A stretch of DNA of 64,000 nt from Methylobacterium brachythecii (lineage in GTDB: Bacteria > Pseudomonadota > Alphaproteobacteria > Rhizobiales > Beijerinckiaceae): assembly GCF_014196345.1 (NCBI RefSeq), contig NZ_JACIDN010000003.1, positions 558,001 through 622,000 of the forward strand, in the 5' to 3' direction. Shown piece after piece: positions 1 to 9,368 of this stretch. The notes under the pieces are model-generated. The model was not told the DNA's origin. It searched no databases and was given only the letters and a program-made list of their open reading frames with translations. How positions within the stretch are numbered: position 1 is the stretch's first letter; every line of letters starts with the position of its first letter. The position numbers and the translations under genes were made by a program.

Positions 1-102
1 TTTGGGCGTGTCGTTGGTCACGATGATCGCCGTGCCGGCAACGTCGAAGGCCTCGGCAAAGGTGTCGACGACCCGGATGCCGTTGAGGGTGAAGTCAGCC
101 AT
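1..102 (-). CDS. fhcD: FhcD, formyltransferase subunit of the Fhc complex (5' end only)
   Basis: Only the first 34 codons are in the window; the reading frame runs off the left edge. The N-terminus (MADFTLNGIRVVDTFAEAFD) is typical of formylmethanofuran:tetrahydromethanopterin formyltransferase (Ftr/FhcD), with the conserved DTFAEAF stretch. In methylotrophs FhcD moves the formyl group from formyl-H4MPT to methylofuran, after which FhcA hydrolyses it to formate. It starts 30 bases after the fhcA stop on the same strand, matching the known fhcB-fhcA-fhcD order. fhcC would be expected to the left. The identification rests on the short N-terminus plus context. Confidence 0.85.
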   Translation of the reverse strand, partial: MADFTLNGIRVVDTFAEAFDVAGTAIIVTNDTPK

Positions 103-132
103 CTCAGCAGCCCACCCCGGTTCGGTCACGCA

Positions 133-1776
133 TCACGCCCGGCATGCGACGTCCTCGAAGTTCTCGGTCTCGGGGAAGGCCGCGTCGGGCACCGCGAAGC
201 TGTCGAGCCCCTGGCCGTAGCGGTCCTGTAGGTAGGCCTCGCTGCGCTTGACGATTGCCGAATCCGTCTCGACGTCGAGCTCCAGCGTGCGGCCGTGGCG
301 CCACGCAGTGATCTCGCCGTCCTCGACGATGGTCTCGCCGTCCTTCAGCACCAGCCGGGCGCGCGAGAACATCGCCGTGCGGTCCGTGCTGTCGCGGTAG
401 ACCGCGACGTCCGCCTTGGCGCCGACGCGCAGATGGCCGCGATCGGTCAGGCCGAGGAGCTTGGCCGGGCCCGAGCGAGTGAGCTGCGCGATCTCGCTGA
501 GCGTGTACTCGCGCTCGATCGTCGGCAGGCTCGACCGCTCGCCGACCACGGACGGCAGCGTCGCAATCTCCTTTTCGCGCTCCTCGCGGCTCATCAGCAG
601 GTGGATGATGCGCGGATACTCGGTGAAGACGCCGCCATTCGGGTGATCGGTGGTGAGGATCGTGCGCTCCGGGTCCTTCGACAGGAGCATCAGCTCCAGG
701 CCGATGGCCCATTGCAGCGACGAGACGCCGCCGCGCGGCTTGTAGAGGAACGGCACCACGCCGCCGCCCTCGGCATCACCGGCGCTGAGCGCCCATTTCT
801 TCGGGTTCGCGCCCTTGCGGCCGGCGAACTGGCGCAGGATGTCGAGCGAGATCGTCACGGTCTGGCCGAACACCACCTGGCCGACGTCGAACGTCGCGTT
901 CGGATGCGCCTCCATCGCCTCGGTGATGCGCTCGGCCGCGGAGCGGAAGCCGCCCGTCAGCGGGTTCTCTTTGTCGACCACGCCATAGGCGTAGAACTGG
1001 GCATGGGCGAAGTGGATGCGCCGCCCTTCCGCTGCATCCAGCGTCGAGACGAAGGAATCGTCCGCGCCCGGCAGGCCGAGATTGTTGCAGTGGACGTGCA
1101 GCGGATGCGGCACGCCGATCTCCTCGACCGCGTCGAGCAGCGCCGTCATGATCTTGCGGGTCGAGAGACCGTAGACCGGGATCTCGTCATCGAGACTCAG
1201 CTTCAGCACGCCGTCCTTGAAGGCCGAAGCGCCGCCGGCGTTGATACACTTCACTCCGAGGCCGCGGGCATGGGCGACGGTGTGCTGCACGAGGTCGCGC
1301 ACAGCAGCCTTGCCTTCACCATCGCGAAGAATCTGCAGCAGGTGGTCGTCGTTGCCGAGCACGGCGAGCGCGCCGCGGTCGAGCAGCGGGATGTCGGCGA
1401 GTTCGAGATGGGTGGCGAGCGCGTTCGAAGGCGGCAGGGCCGGCTCGACGGCCGTCGTGTAGCCCATCTTCGCGTAGTTCGCGCCGACCCAGGAACCCGA
1501 GCCGCCGGCATGGGCGAAGGGGTGGCCGTTAGGCGCGGATTCGCTGACGTAGAGGTCGGGCAGCAGCAGGCGGCTCATCACCACGTTGCCGCCGGCGATG
1601 TGCGAGTGAACCTCGACGCCGCCGGCCATGACCACGCAGCCCGTGGCGTCGACGGTGCGGTCGGGCGTGTGCTCGGAGGGAGCGACGATCTTGCCGTTCT
1701 CGATCCACACGTCGCCGACGGCATCGCGCCCGTCGGTCGGATCGACGACCCGGCCGCCCTGGATGCGGATCAGCAT
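133..1776 (-). CDS. fhcA: FhcA, formylmethylofuran hydrolase subunit A
   Basis: 547 residues, an amidohydrolase-fold protein homologous to subunit A of archaeal formylmethanofuran dehydrogenase. It catalyses the hydrolytic half of the last step of the H4MPT pathway, formyl-methylofuran to formate, in the cytoplasmic FhcABCD complex. An HxH metal-binding pair sits in VEVHSHIAGG (His57, His59), and later conserved stretches such as LTTDHPNGG and HVHCNNLG fit the binuclear metal centre of the family. Its ATG overlaps the fhcB stop by 7 bases, so the two are translationally coupled. Length is normal for the family and no truncation is visible. Confidence 0.95.
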   Translation of the reverse strand: MLIRIQGGRVVDPTDGRDAVGDVWIENGKIVAPSEHTPDRTVDATGCVVMAGGVEVHSHIAGGNVVMSRLLLPDLYVSESAPNGHPFAHAGGSGSWVGANYAKMGYTTAVEPALPPSNALATHLELADIPLLDRGALAVLGNDDHLLQILRDGEGKAAVRDLVQHTVAHARGLGVKCINAGGASAFKDGVLKLSLDDEIPVYGLSTRKIMTALLDAVEEIGVPHPLHVHCNNLGLPGADDSFVSTLDAAEGRRIHFAHAQFYAYGVVDKENPLTGGFRSAAERITEAMEAHPNATFDVGQVVFGQTVTISLDILRQFAGRKGANPKKWALSAGDAEGGGVVPFLYKPRGGVSSLQWAIGLELMLLSKDPERTILTTDHPNGGVFTEYPRIIHLLMSREEREKEIATLPSVVGERSSLPTIEREYTLSEIAQLTRSGPAKLLGLTDRGHLRVGAKADVAVYRDSTDRTAMFSRARLVLKDGETIVEDGEITAWRHGRTLELDVETDSAIVKRSEAYLQDRYGQGLDSFAVPDAAFPETENFEDVACRA

Positions 1777-2846
1777 GAGGCACCCTTCTTTTCGATGTTT
1801 TTGGTGATGCCGGCGATGACGCCCGCAGCCGTATCGGCGACGGCATGGCCGGTCGCCTCGACATAGCCGATCACGCCGCGGCGCTCGTTCCAGACGGAAC
1901 CGCCAGCGGAGGCGCCGGGCACGCCCACCGTGATGACGATCTCGGCCGTCTCGGGTCGCGCATCGGCGGAGCCTTCGCCGACGATGGCGATGGCGGGCAG
2001 GCTGCCGAGCCAGCTTGGGCGCGGCGAGGGGAGGGAGGCGAGCCAGAGGGCGGCATCGGCCTCGCCCGCGGCGACCTGCCGGGCGCTGTCGAAGCGCCAG
2101 GGATCGTGCTCTGGCATGTGGCGGCCGAATCCGACGCGCGGAGCCTGACCCGTGGTCCAGGCGGAGAGCTGCGTCACGGCGCGGCCCTGGAACGGGTCGG
2201 CCAGCGGCAGCGCGAAGAACCGGGTGGTCTCGGCCAGATCCTTGAGCAGGCCGAGCAACATTTCCGTGCCGGCCTCACCGATCTCTCCGGCATCGTAGAT
2301 GACGACGCCGAACTTCGCGGCGGCGAGGCGCTTGGCGAGCTCACCGAAGGCTTCCTCGGCGGCGAGATTGCCGCGCACGAATGCGCGCAAGTGACCGATG
2401 GCGACGTCCAGACTCGCATTGCCAATGCCGTAGGCAACATGGCGGCTGGCGCCGTTGGCCGGGCCGCCCAGAGAGAGCACAGAGCGCTCCTCGCCGGCCG
2501 CGCGGCCGCGCACCGGCTTCGAACCCGCCACTTCGGCAACGAGGTCGCCGGCCCAGGGGCGATTGCCAATGACGAGGACGGTGTCGGCACGACCGAGAGT
2601 CTCGGGCGCCGTTGTAGTCAGGGCGCCCCCGGCAGCGATCGTAGCGAGTTCGGCATAGAGGCCATCACCGGCAGCCGGATCGAGCGAAGCGCCGATCCGG
2701 TCGGCGAGGCGATAGGCGGCGCGAATGGCAGCGAGCTCGGCGCTCAAACCGGCGAAGACCGGCGTCCGTGCGGTTGCGAGCAAGGTTGCGGCGGCATCCA
2801 CCGCCGCGTCCGTATCGGCCGCGTTTCCGTTGATCCAGGCTGCCAT
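1770..2846 (-). CDS. fhcB: FhcB, subunit B of the formyltransferase/hydrolase complex
   Basis: 358 residues from ATG 2846 (MAAWINGNAAD), which has a good ribosome site (GGGGAGGA); the open frame extends to 3020 without support. FhcB is homologous to FmdB/FwdB, the tungsten or molybdenum subunit of archaeal formylmethanofuran dehydrogenase. The protein has one cysteine, in the last few residues, so it lacks the metal and Fe-S ligands of the archaeal enzyme. That agrees with its established role as a non-redox scaffold in bacterial Fhc. It is first gene of the leftward fhc operon, divergent from mptG across 370 bases. Confidence 0.93.
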   Translation of the reverse strand: MAAWINGNAADTDAAVDAAATLLATARTPVFAGLSAELAAIRAAYRLADRIGASLDPAAGDGLYAELATIAAGGALTTTAPETLGRADTVLVIGNRPWAGDLVAEVAGSKPVRGRAAGEERSVLSLGGPANGASRHVAYGIGNASLDVAIGHLRAFVRGNLAAEEAFGELAKRLAAAKFGVVIYDAGEIGEAGTEMLLGLLKDLAETTRFFALPLADPFQGRAVTQLSAWTTGQAPRVGFGRHMPEHDPWRFDSARQVAAGEADAALWLASLPSPRPSWLGSLPAIAIVGEGSADARPETAEIVITVGVPGASAGGSVWNERRGVIGYVEATGHAVADTAAGVIAGITKNIEKKGASC

Positions 2847-3216
2847 CGTCCTCCCCGTCCGAGCCTTGAGCCCCGACCACTTCGGATCGAGGCCGGCCGC
2901 CTCTCCCCGGCGCGGGAAGGAGCGTTCCGAAACGTTTGCTTCTGCACGAGGCAGGCGAACCGGGTTTTGCATCGGCAACCCATGCCCCGGCAAGCCCTGC
3001 CGGGGAGATTTCGCAAGCAAGGTCCGTGGGATCGGTCAGTCTCGAGGACTTGACAAGACTGGACTTTTCAGAGGCCTGAGCGGTCCGAACGCGTCGGTCG
3101 ACAGGCTCGATCTTGGCGTAACGGCCGGTTGTTCGCGGCGGCTCCACGTGGGAGAAGCCGGCGAGTTCGACCCGGGCGAGAGGCCCGGGCCGCTCGGGAT
3201 GAGAGAGGGGATCGTC
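2847..3216. other. Divergent intergenic region between fhcB and mptG
   Basis: 370 bases with no credible gene, presumably carrying the promoters for both the leftward fhc operon and the rightward mptG-mtdB run. A perfect 8-bp stem (CCCCGGCA/TGCCGGGG, 2985-3005, 5-base loop) is present but has no U-tract on either side, so it is not a normal terminator. A TTGACA at 3050-3055 has no convincing -10 partner. The open frame of mptG continues back through this region, but start-site evidence places the gene start at 3217. Confidence 0.5.
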
Positions 3217-4215
3217 GTGGCCGAATCCGCGGACAGGATGGGCGCAACCACGACGGGTTCCGTGAGGAAGGCCGGAACCGCCGCCGTGCGGGTGCGCGCG
3301 CCAGCCCGGCTTCATTTCGGCTTTCTCGACATGCATGGCGGCCTCGGCCGGCGCTTCGGCAGCATCGGGCTCGCCATCGACAGCCCGGCCGTCCAGATCA
3401 AGGCGAGCGCGGCTCCGCGCGCTTCGGCCAAGGGCGCGGAGGCCGAACGCATCCGCACCTACCTGCTCGCCGCCGCCGCCCATCTCGACGTGCCCGATGC
3501 CGTCGCCATCGAGGTCGAGGAGGCGATCCCGGCTCATGCCGGTTTCGGCTCCGGCACGCAGCTCGCCCTTTCGGTCGCGGCCGCGCTCGCCCGGCTGAAC
3601 GGCCTCTCCGTCGACCTGCTCGACTTCGCCGACGTGCTCGACCGCGGGAACCGCTCCGGCGTCGGCCTCGCCGCGTTCACGGAAGGCGGCCTCATCGTCG
3701 ATGGCGGCCGTGACGGCACCGGCGCGCCGCCGCCCGTGATCTCGCGGTTGCCCTGGCCCGAGGCGTGGCGCGTGGTGCTGATCCTCGATGAGGGCGCAAC
3801 CGGCGTGCACGGCCATCGCGAGACGGAGGCTTTTCGCGATCTTCCGCCTTTCGAGGAGACGCGGGCGGCCGAAATCTGTCGCATCACCTTGATGCAGGTA
3901 CTCCCGGCCGCTGCCACGGCCGACCTCGACACGTTCGGCCGGGGCATCACGACGATCCAGGATCGGATCGGCGACTATTTCGCCCCCCATCAGGGCGGCC
4001 GTTACGCCAGCGCCGCGGTTGCCGAGGCGCTGGGAGCCGTGGCGGCGCAAGGCATCTCCGGCTACGGTCAGAGCTCCTGGGGGCCGACGGGTTTCGCACT
4101 CATGCAGTCGGAGCGGGACGCGCAGGCGCTCGTTTCATCCCTTCAGCGGCCAGGCCGCTTGCGCTTCGTCGTCGCGCAGGGGCGCAACGACGGTGCATCG
4201 GTTTCCGATATCTAG
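3217..4215 (+). CDS. mptG: Beta-ribofuranosylaminobenzene 5'-phosphate synthase
   Basis: 332 residues from GTG 3217, chosen because GAGAGAGGGG ends 6 bases before it and the length then fits the family; ATG 3199 or 3238 are alternatives. The enzyme joins p-hydroxybenzoate or p-aminobenzoate with PRPP, the first committed step in making the arylamine side chain of methanopterin. It belongs to the GHMP-kinase-like superfamily: APARLHFGFLDMHGG near residues 28-42 and the glycine-rich PAHAGFGSGT at 105-114 are the hallmark motifs. It corresponds to the gene called orf4 in the M. extorquens literature. It lies 117 bases before mtdB on the same strand. Confidence 0.92.
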   Translation: MAESADRMGATTTGSVRKAGTAAVRVRAPARLHFGFLDMHGGLGRRFGSIGLAIDSPAVQIKASAAPRASAKGAEAERIRTYLLAAAAHLDVPDAVAIEVEEAIPAHAGFGSGTQLALSVAAALARLNGLSVDLLDFADVLDRGNRSGVGLAAFTEGGLIVDGGRDGTGAPPPVISRLPWPEAWRVVLILDEGATGVHGHRETEAFRDLPPFEETRAAEICRITLMQVLPAAATADLDTFGRGITTIQDRIGDYFAPHQGGRYASAAVAEALGAVAAQGISGYGQSSWGPTGFALMQSERDAQALVSSLQRPGRLRFVVAQGRNDGASVSDI

Positions 4216-4332
4216 AGTTTTTCTTTCCCGCCGTTCAAGAAACCTACGCTTGACCGGCGGCGGCCCCATCGGCTTTGCACGGGGGGTCTTTTCCGAACGA
4301 CAGACGCGCCCGGGACAAGAGGACACCGCATC

Positions 4333-5226
4333 ATGGCCCGCTCGATCCTGCACATGCTGACGCCGCTCAAGTACATGAGCCCGTTCGACGTGAACATGGC
4401 GGTCGATGCCGGCTATGAGACGATCGTCACCTATGCCGAGGTCAACCTCGCCGACGTCGTCTCCATCACTCAGGATTCGATCTTCTCGCGCGCGCCGGAA
4501 GACGGCGTGCGCACCGGCATCTTCATTGGCGGCAAGAACGCCGAGGACGCCCTCGACATGGTCGACCGGGCCAAGAAGGCCTTCGTGCCTCCCTTCGCCA
4601 ACCACATCTTCGCCGACCCGGCCGGCTCCTTCACCACGGGCGCGGCCATGGTCGCGGAAGTTTCCCGCGCGCTGAAGTCGAAGTTCGGCACCGATCTCAA
4701 GGGCAAGCGTATCGTGATCTTCGGCGGCGCGGGCGTGGTTGCCTACGTCGCGGCGGTGATCGGCGCGCTCGAAGGCGCCAAGAGCGTGCTCGTCGGGCAT
4801 GACGGCGAGGAGCGGGTCTCGAAGATCGCCTTCACCATGAAGTGGCGCTTCGGCATCGAGGTCGACGCCGTCGACGGTACGACGCCCGACGATCGGCGCA
4901 AGGCGATCAAGGATGCCGACGTCATCCTCTCGGCAGGCCCCGCCGGCATCCCGATCCTCTCGACATCGGATCTCGAGTCCGCACCGAACCTGCTCGTCGC
5001 ATCGGACGTCAATGCCGTTCCTCCCGCAGGCATCGCCGGGATCGACGTGAACGCCAAGGACGTGGCGCTGCCCACCGGCAAGGGCGTCGGGATCGGCGCG
5101 CTCGCCGTCGGCAACGTGAAGTACCAGACGCAATCCCGCCTGTTCCAGCGCATGCTGTCATCCGACGAGCCGCTCTGCCTCGACTTCCGCGACGCCTACA
5201 AACTCGCCGTCGAGGTGGCGGGCTGA
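4333..5226 (+). CDS. mtdB: NAD(P)-dependent methylene-tetrahydromethanopterin dehydrogenase MtdB
   Basis: 297 residues. It oxidises methylene-H4MPT, the product of Fae, to methenyl-H4MPT with NAD+ or NADP+. The C-terminal half has a Rossmann nucleotide-binding site (IVIFGGAGVVAYVAA, near residue 130). The N-terminal LTPLKYMSPFDVNMAVDAGY and the middle QDSIFSRAPEDG are those of MtdB, not of the NADP-only paralogue MtdA. ATG 4333 has AAGAGGACA upstream. The ATP-grasp gene begins 14 bases after its stop, so the two are probably cotranscribed. Confidence 0.95.
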   Translation: MARSILHMLTPLKYMSPFDVNMAVDAGYETIVTYAEVNLADVVSITQDSIFSRAPEDGVRTGIFIGGKNAEDALDMVDRAKKAFVPPFANHIFADPAGSFTTGAAMVAEVSRALKSKFGTDLKGKRIVIFGGAGVVAYVAAVIGALEGAKSVLVGHDGEERVSKIAFTMKWRFGIEVDAVDGTTPDDRRKAIKDADVILSAGPAGIPILSTSDLESAPNLLVASDVNAVPPAGIAGIDVNAKDVALPTGKGVGIGALAVGNVKYQTQSRLFQRMLSSDEPLCLDFRDAYKLAVEVAG

Positions 5227-5240
5227 GCTCGTCGAGCCCG

Positions 5241-6449
5241 ATGCGCGACGCGGTCCTGATCGCCGCCCAGTCGGGCCGGGCGCTGGCGCAGGCTGCGCGG
5301 CGTGCCGGGCTGCGGCCCTTCGTACTCGACCTGTTCGGCGACGAGGACACGCTGGACCTCGCCGAGGAGCATCGCGTGCTGCCCGGCCGCTTCGGTATGG
5401 CGCGGCGTGGCGCCGAGGCGGTACTCTCCGGGCTCGATGTCCTGGCCGAGCGTGCCGGCAACCGAACTTTGGGCGTAGTCCTCGGCAGCGGCTTCGAGGA
5501 CGCGCCGCGGCTGATGGCCCGGATCGCAGCCCGGCATCGGCTGATCGGGGCGGGCCCCGGCACAGTGGCCGCGCTCAAGGATCCGGGGCTCTTCGCCGCT
5601 CTCTGCGCGCGCCTCGCGATCCCGCATCCCAGCGTCACGACCGATCCGGTCGAGGATCGCCGAGGCTGGCTGATGAAACGCGCCGGCGGCTCCGGCGGCA
5701 GCCATATCCGGGCGGTGACGGCCGGCCGCGCGCCTCCCGATCACTACCTCCAGAAGCGCGTGACGGGCCACGCGTGCGCCCTCAACTTTCTGGCCGGCGG
5801 CCGGGGCATCGCCGTGCTCGCCCTCACCGAGCAATGGAGCCATCCGAGCGCGGTGCGCCCGTTCCGCTATGCCGGGGCCATCGCACCTGGACGCGGCGAG
5901 CCGGCATCTCTCCCGACAAAGCTCTTCACCGAGATCACGGCCGCCGTCGCGCGCATTGCCGAGGCGACCGCGCTCCAGGGGCTCGCCAGCGCCGACCTGC
6001 TAGTCGATGGCGAGACCTGGTGGCTCCTCGAGATCAATCCGCGCCCCGGCGCCACGCTCGACCTGCTGGACCGGCGGCCGACGCCGCTGCTGCTTCAGCA
6101 TATCGAGGCGAGCCTCGGAACCCTGCCGGCGCTCGATCCATCACCGGTTGATGCGGCCGGTTCTGAAATCTGTTACGCGGCACAGCGTTACGCTTCCATG
6201 CCGCCGCTCGACTGGTCCGATTTCACGCGCGATCGACCGCGCGCGGGCTCCCTGGTGGCGCGGGACGCACCGTTCTGCACGGTCACGGCAAGCGGCCCGA
6301 ATTCCGAGGCCGTCAAACAAACATTGCGGGACAGGGCCGGCGCCATCGCCGCCCTGCTCGATGGGAGAGAGGACACCCATGGCTACCGACATCAAGCCGC
6401 CGAGCATCAACGCGCTGGCCGCGCCGCTGGTCGACCGTCTGGTCGCTGA
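5241..6449 (+). CDS. ATP-grasp ligase of the H4MPT/methylofuran gene set
   Basis: 402 residues, start at ATG 5241, 14 bases after mtdB and with only a weak ribosome site, suggesting coupling. The ATP-grasp fold is visible in [29 protein letters not shown] and [17 protein letters not shown], the last giving the Mg-binding Glu and Asn. It resembles the carboxylate-amine ligases found next to C1 genes in methylotrophs and methanogens (orfY in M. extorquens, from memory). The substrate is not established; a glutamyl ligation in methylofuran or H4MPT assembly is my inference. Its last 24 codons overlap the start of mch by 71 bases in another frame. Confidence 0.8.
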   Translation: MRDAVLIAAQSGRALAQAARRAGLRPFVLDLFGDEDTLDLAEEHRVLPGRFGMARRGAEAVLSGLDVLAERAGNRTLGVVLGSGFEDAPRLMARIAARHRLIGAGPGTVAALKDPGLFAALCARLAIPHPSVTTDPVEDRRGWLMKRAGGSGGSHIRAVTAGRAPPDHYLQKRVTGHACALNFLAGGRGIAVLALTEQWSHPSAVRPFRYAGAIAPGRGEPASLPTKLFTEITAAVARIAEATALQGLASADLLVDGETWWLLEINPRPGATLDLLDRRPTPLLLQHIEASLGTLPALDPSPVDAAGSEICYAAQRYASMPPLDWSDFTRDRPRAGSLVARDAPFCTVTASGPNSEAVKQTLRDRAGAIAALLDGREDTHGYRHQAAEHQRAGRAAGRPSGR

Positions 6450-7350
6450 CGCGGAGGTCCTGCGCCTCGCCGTCTCGCACGAGGGCGGCGCGCGCATGGT
6501 CGATGCCGGCTCGCAGGTCCGCGGCTCGATCGAGGCCGGGCGCCGTCTGGCGGAAATCTGCCTGGGCGGCCTCGGCACGGTGACGATCGCGCCGTCCGGG
6601 CCGGTCGCCTCCTGGCCCTACTCGGTCGTCGTCCACTCGGCCGATCCGGTACTGGCCTGTCTCGGCAGCCAATATGCCGGCTGGAGCCTCGCCGACGAGA
6701 CCGGAGATTCCGGCTTTTTCGCCCTCGGCTCCGGGCCCGGGCGCGCGGTCGCCGTCGTCGAGGAACTCTACAAGGAGCTGGGCTACCGCGACACCGCCGA
6801 CAGCACCGTTCTCGTCCTCGAATCAGGCAGCGCCCCGCCGGCATCGGTCGTGGCGAAGGTCGCCGAGGCCACCGGGCTGCGGGCCGAAAAGCTCACCTTC
6901 GTCTACGCCCCCACCCAGAGCTTAGCCGGGGCGACGCAGGTCGTCGCCCGCGTCCTCGAAGTGGCACTCCACAAGGCGCACACGGTCGGCTTCGACCTGC
7001 ACGCCATCGTCGACGGCATCGGCTCGGCGCCGCTCTCGCCGCCGCACCCGGACTTCGTGAAGGCGATGGGCCGCACCAACGACGCCATCATCTATGGCGG
7101 CCGTGTCCAGCTCTTCGTGGATGCCGACGATGCCGACGCGCGCCAGCTCGCCGAGCAGCTTCCCTCGACGACGTCGAGCGACCACGGCGCGCCCTTCGCG
7201 GACATCTTCGGCCGCGTGAACGGCGACTTCTACAAGATCGACGGCGCCTTGTTCTCGCCAGCAGAGGCGATCGTCACCTCGATCCGCACCGGCAGTACCT
7301 TCCGCGGTGGCCGGTTGGAGCCGAGCCTCGTCGACGCCTCGTTCGCGTAA
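6379..7350 (+). CDS. mch: Methenyl-tetrahydromethanopterin cyclohydrolase
   Basis: 323 residues. Mch hydrolyses methenyl-H4MPT to formyl-H4MPT, between MtdB and Fhc. Recognisable family blocks are [50 protein letters not shown] and [14 protein letters not shown] 6379 has a strong ribosome site (GAGAGAGGA, 6 bases upstream) and gives the usual N-terminus and length, although it lies inside the end of the upstream ATP-grasp gene. orf5 follows after 15 bases. Confidence 0.96.
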   Translation: MATDIKPPSINALAAPLVDRLVADAEVLRLAVSHEGGARMVDAGSQVRGSIEAGRRLAEICLGGLGTVTIAPSGPVASWPYSVVVHSADPVLACLGSQYAGWSLADETGDSGFFALGSGPGRAVAVVEELYKELGYRDTADSTVLVLESGSAPPASVVAKVAEATGLRAEKLTFVYAPTQSLAGATQVVARVLEVALHKAHTVGFDLHAIVDGIGSAPLSPPHPDFVKAMGRTNDAIIYGGRVQLFVDADDADARQLAEQLPSTTSSDHGAPFADIFGRVNGDFYKIDGALFSPAEAIVTSIRTGSTFRGGRLEPSLVDASFA

Positions 7351-7365
7351 GACATCAACAAGCAC

Positions 7366-8280
7366 ATGCGCATCGGGCTCGCCGCCGATAACGGCAATTG
7401 GCACAAGGCGCGGCTGCGCGGCGCTTTGGAGTCCTTCGGGATCGAGCCCGTGCTGTTCTCGCTCGCCGACGTGGCCATCGTTACGGGTGGCGGCGAGCCC
7501 CTGCGCGTGCCGGGCTTCGAGGACGGATTGCCCGACGGCGTGCTGATGCGGACGATCGCAGGGGGCACCTTCGAGGCCACCACCATGCGCCTCGGTGTGC
7601 TGCACGCGCTGGTGTCGGCCGGCGTAACGGTCTGGAACTCGCCCACCGCAATCGAGCGTTCGGTGGACAAGGCGGCGACCAGCCTCGCCATCGCCCGCGC
7701 CGGCCTGCCGACGCCGGACACCTTCGTCTTCTCCAAGCGCGAGGCGGCGGCCGAGTTGATCGCCCGCGAGGCCAGCCCCACCCGGCCCATCGTCTTGAAG
7801 CCGCTCTTCGGATCGCAGGGCGAGGGGCTGATGCTGATCGAGCGGCCTGAAGACCTGCCGCCGGAAGAGGCGGTGAACCGCGTCTACTATCTGCAACGCT
7901 ACGTGCCGCGTCGCGACGGGCTCTGGCGCGACTACCGGGTGTTCGTCTGCGAGGGCCGGGCCATTGCCGGCATGATCCGGGAGGGCGACGGCTGGATCAC
8001 CAACGTTCACCGCGGAGGGCGGCCCTTCGCCTGGGCCGTGCCGGCCGAGGCCGCGGAGCTGGCCGAAGCCGCAGCCGCTTCGATCGCGGTCGACTATACG
8101 GGCGTCGACCTGGTCGAGGACGGGGAGGGCGGCTTCCTGGTTCTCGAAGTGAATTCGATGCCGGCCTGGTCGGGCCTGCAGCAGGTCACCGAGGTCGACA
8201 TCGCGGCCAGCGTCGTGCGCGGATTTCTCGGCGCCATTCGCGCCGCGCGGCCGCCGAGACTCGTGGCGTCGCAGGCGTGA
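7366..8280 (+). CDS. orf5: RimK-type ATP-grasp ligase (Orf5)
   Basis: 304 residues, RimK-like ATP-grasp. Central motifs are RPIVLKPLFGSQGEGL (ATP-binding loop), YYLQRYVPR, DYRVFVCEGRAIAGMIR and GFLVLEVNSMPAWSGLQ (metal-binding Glu and Asn). RimK relatives add glutamates to proteins or cofactors, and archaeal MptN glutamylates H4MPT, so a glutamyl transfer to a C1 cofactor is a reasonable inference. The gene lies between mch and orf7, the order known from M. extorquens, where genes of this set are needed for the H4MPT pathway. Its stop overlaps the next gene's GTG start (GTGA). Confidence 0.82.
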   Translation: MRIGLAADNGNWHKARLRGALESFGIEPVLFSLADVAIVTGGGEPLRVPGFEDGLPDGVLMRTIAGGTFEATTMRLGVLHALVSAGVTVWNSPTAIERSVDKAATSLAIARAGLPTPDTFVFSKREAAAELIAREASPTRPIVLKPLFGSQGEGLMLIERPEDLPPEEAVNRVYYLQRYVPRRDGLWRDYRVFVCEGRAIAGMIREGDGWITNVHRGGRPFAWAVPAEAAELAEAAAASIAVDYTGVDLVEDGEGGFLVLEVNSMPAWSGLQQVTEVDIAASVVRGFLGAIRAARPPRLVASQA

Positions 8281-9131
8281 GCGGCGTTGCGCTCTCGGCC
8301 GAGATCGTCGCCGATCTCTACCGCGCCGCCTGCCTCGCCGAGCTCGACGCCCTCAAGGTCGGAAACGTCCACGCCTATGCCGCCGGCCATCGGATGGAAG
8401 TGGCGGATTTCGTTGCCAGCGCCGAGGTCTCCGCGCCGCATCTCGCACGGGCGGGCGCACGCGTTGGGCAGAGGGTGCGCGGCGGCGTCGAGGCAACGAT
8501 CTCGGCAGTAGGCCAGAATACGAACCTCGGCATCCTCCTGCTCTGCGCTCCGCTCGCCCTGGCAGCGGAAACGGCTGGGCGACTGCAGCCAATTCTGAGC
8601 GCCGCCCTCGCGGCCCTCGACGAGACCGACGGCGCCGATGCGTTCGCGGCGATCCTGCGAGCCAATCCCGGCGGTCTCGGCAGGGCGAAACGGCACGACG
8701 TCACCGCCGGGGGCGCCGGAGTCACACTGGCGGCCGCGATGGCGGAGGCTGCCCCCCGCGATCGAATCGCCCGGGCCTATGTCACCGGATTCGAAGACGT
8801 CTTCCGCATAGGCCTGCCGGCCCTCGACGCGGCGCGGCATTTGGGGCTCTCGACGGCCTGGACCACGACCGCCGTCCACCTCGCTTTTCTTACGAGCGTC
8901 CCGGACAGCCACATCGCCCGAAAGCACGGTGCGGAGACAGCCGAGCAGGTTCGGGCCGAGGCTGCGGTGGCACTGGGCGGGATCGACTTGCGGAGCGAGC
9001 CCATCGACGCGCTCCTCGCGCATGACGAGATGCTCAAACGGGCCGGTCTCAACCCTGGGACGAGCGCCGATTTCACCGTCGCGACCCTGTTTGCCGACGC
9101 AGTGTCGGCCGCGCGCGGAGACGTTCGCTAA
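8277..9131 (+). CDS. orf7: CitG/MdcB-family protein (Orf7)
   Basis: 284 residues from GTG 8277, which overlaps the orf5 stop by 4 bases. The family is triphosphoribosyl-dephospho-CoA synthase (CitG/MdcB): AACLAELDALKVGNVHAY near the N-terminus and QNTNLGILLLCAPLAL near residue 81 match the family's conserved KPGNV and HTNLG blocks. Members of this branch in methylotrophs and methanogens serve C1 cofactor formation instead of citrate or malonate decarboxylase; the exact reaction is unknown to me. The family normally transfers a phosphoribosyl group, so a role in building the ribosyl-phosphate part of H4MPT can be imagined but is not shown. Confidence 0.8.
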   Translation: MSGVALSAEIVADLYRAACLAELDALKVGNVHAYAAGHRMEVADFVASAEVSAPHLARAGARVGQRVRGGVEATISAVGQNTNLGILLLCAPLALAAETAGRLQPILSAALAALDETDGADAFAAILRANPGGLGRAKRHDVTAGGAGVTLAAAMAEAAPRDRIARAYVTGFEDVFRIGLPALDAARHLGLSTAWTTTAVHLAFLTSVPDSHIARKHGAETAEQVRAEAAVALGGIDLRSEPIDALLAHDEMLKRAGLNPGTSADFTVATLFADAVSAARGDVR

Positions 9132-9368
9132 GGTGTTCACGGTCCAGATGCGAACGGTTCCCTGACCCATCTCCCGAAACGCCGAAAAATTACCGATTTC
9201 AGGGTCTTGCTCGGGTTGTTCCCGCAAATGGCCCGCTGTAGGGTCCGCGCCGCTGTCCGGGATAACCGGCTCGGCTCCTCATCGAGCGCCGACAACAAGG
9301 ATGGCTTTGGCCGCACCTTTTTACGAGAGGGTGGCCTTTCTCCGAGGAAATCCAGGGAGAATCCCCGA

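Noticed and set aside
3050..3055. TTGACA before mptG as a -35 box
   Set aside because: No -10-like hexamer lies 16-18 bases downstream.
2725..3216. N-terminal extension of the mptG frame
   Set aside because: The extension overlaps the divergent fhcB start, has no ribosome site and is not protein-like. GTG 3217 has a good ribosome site and gives the family length.
9216..9244. Possible fae promoter: TTGTTC, 17 bases, TAGGGT
   Set aside because: Only half of the consensus positions match in each box, and such matches occur often by chance. A promoter before fae is likely, but this exact placement is not supported.
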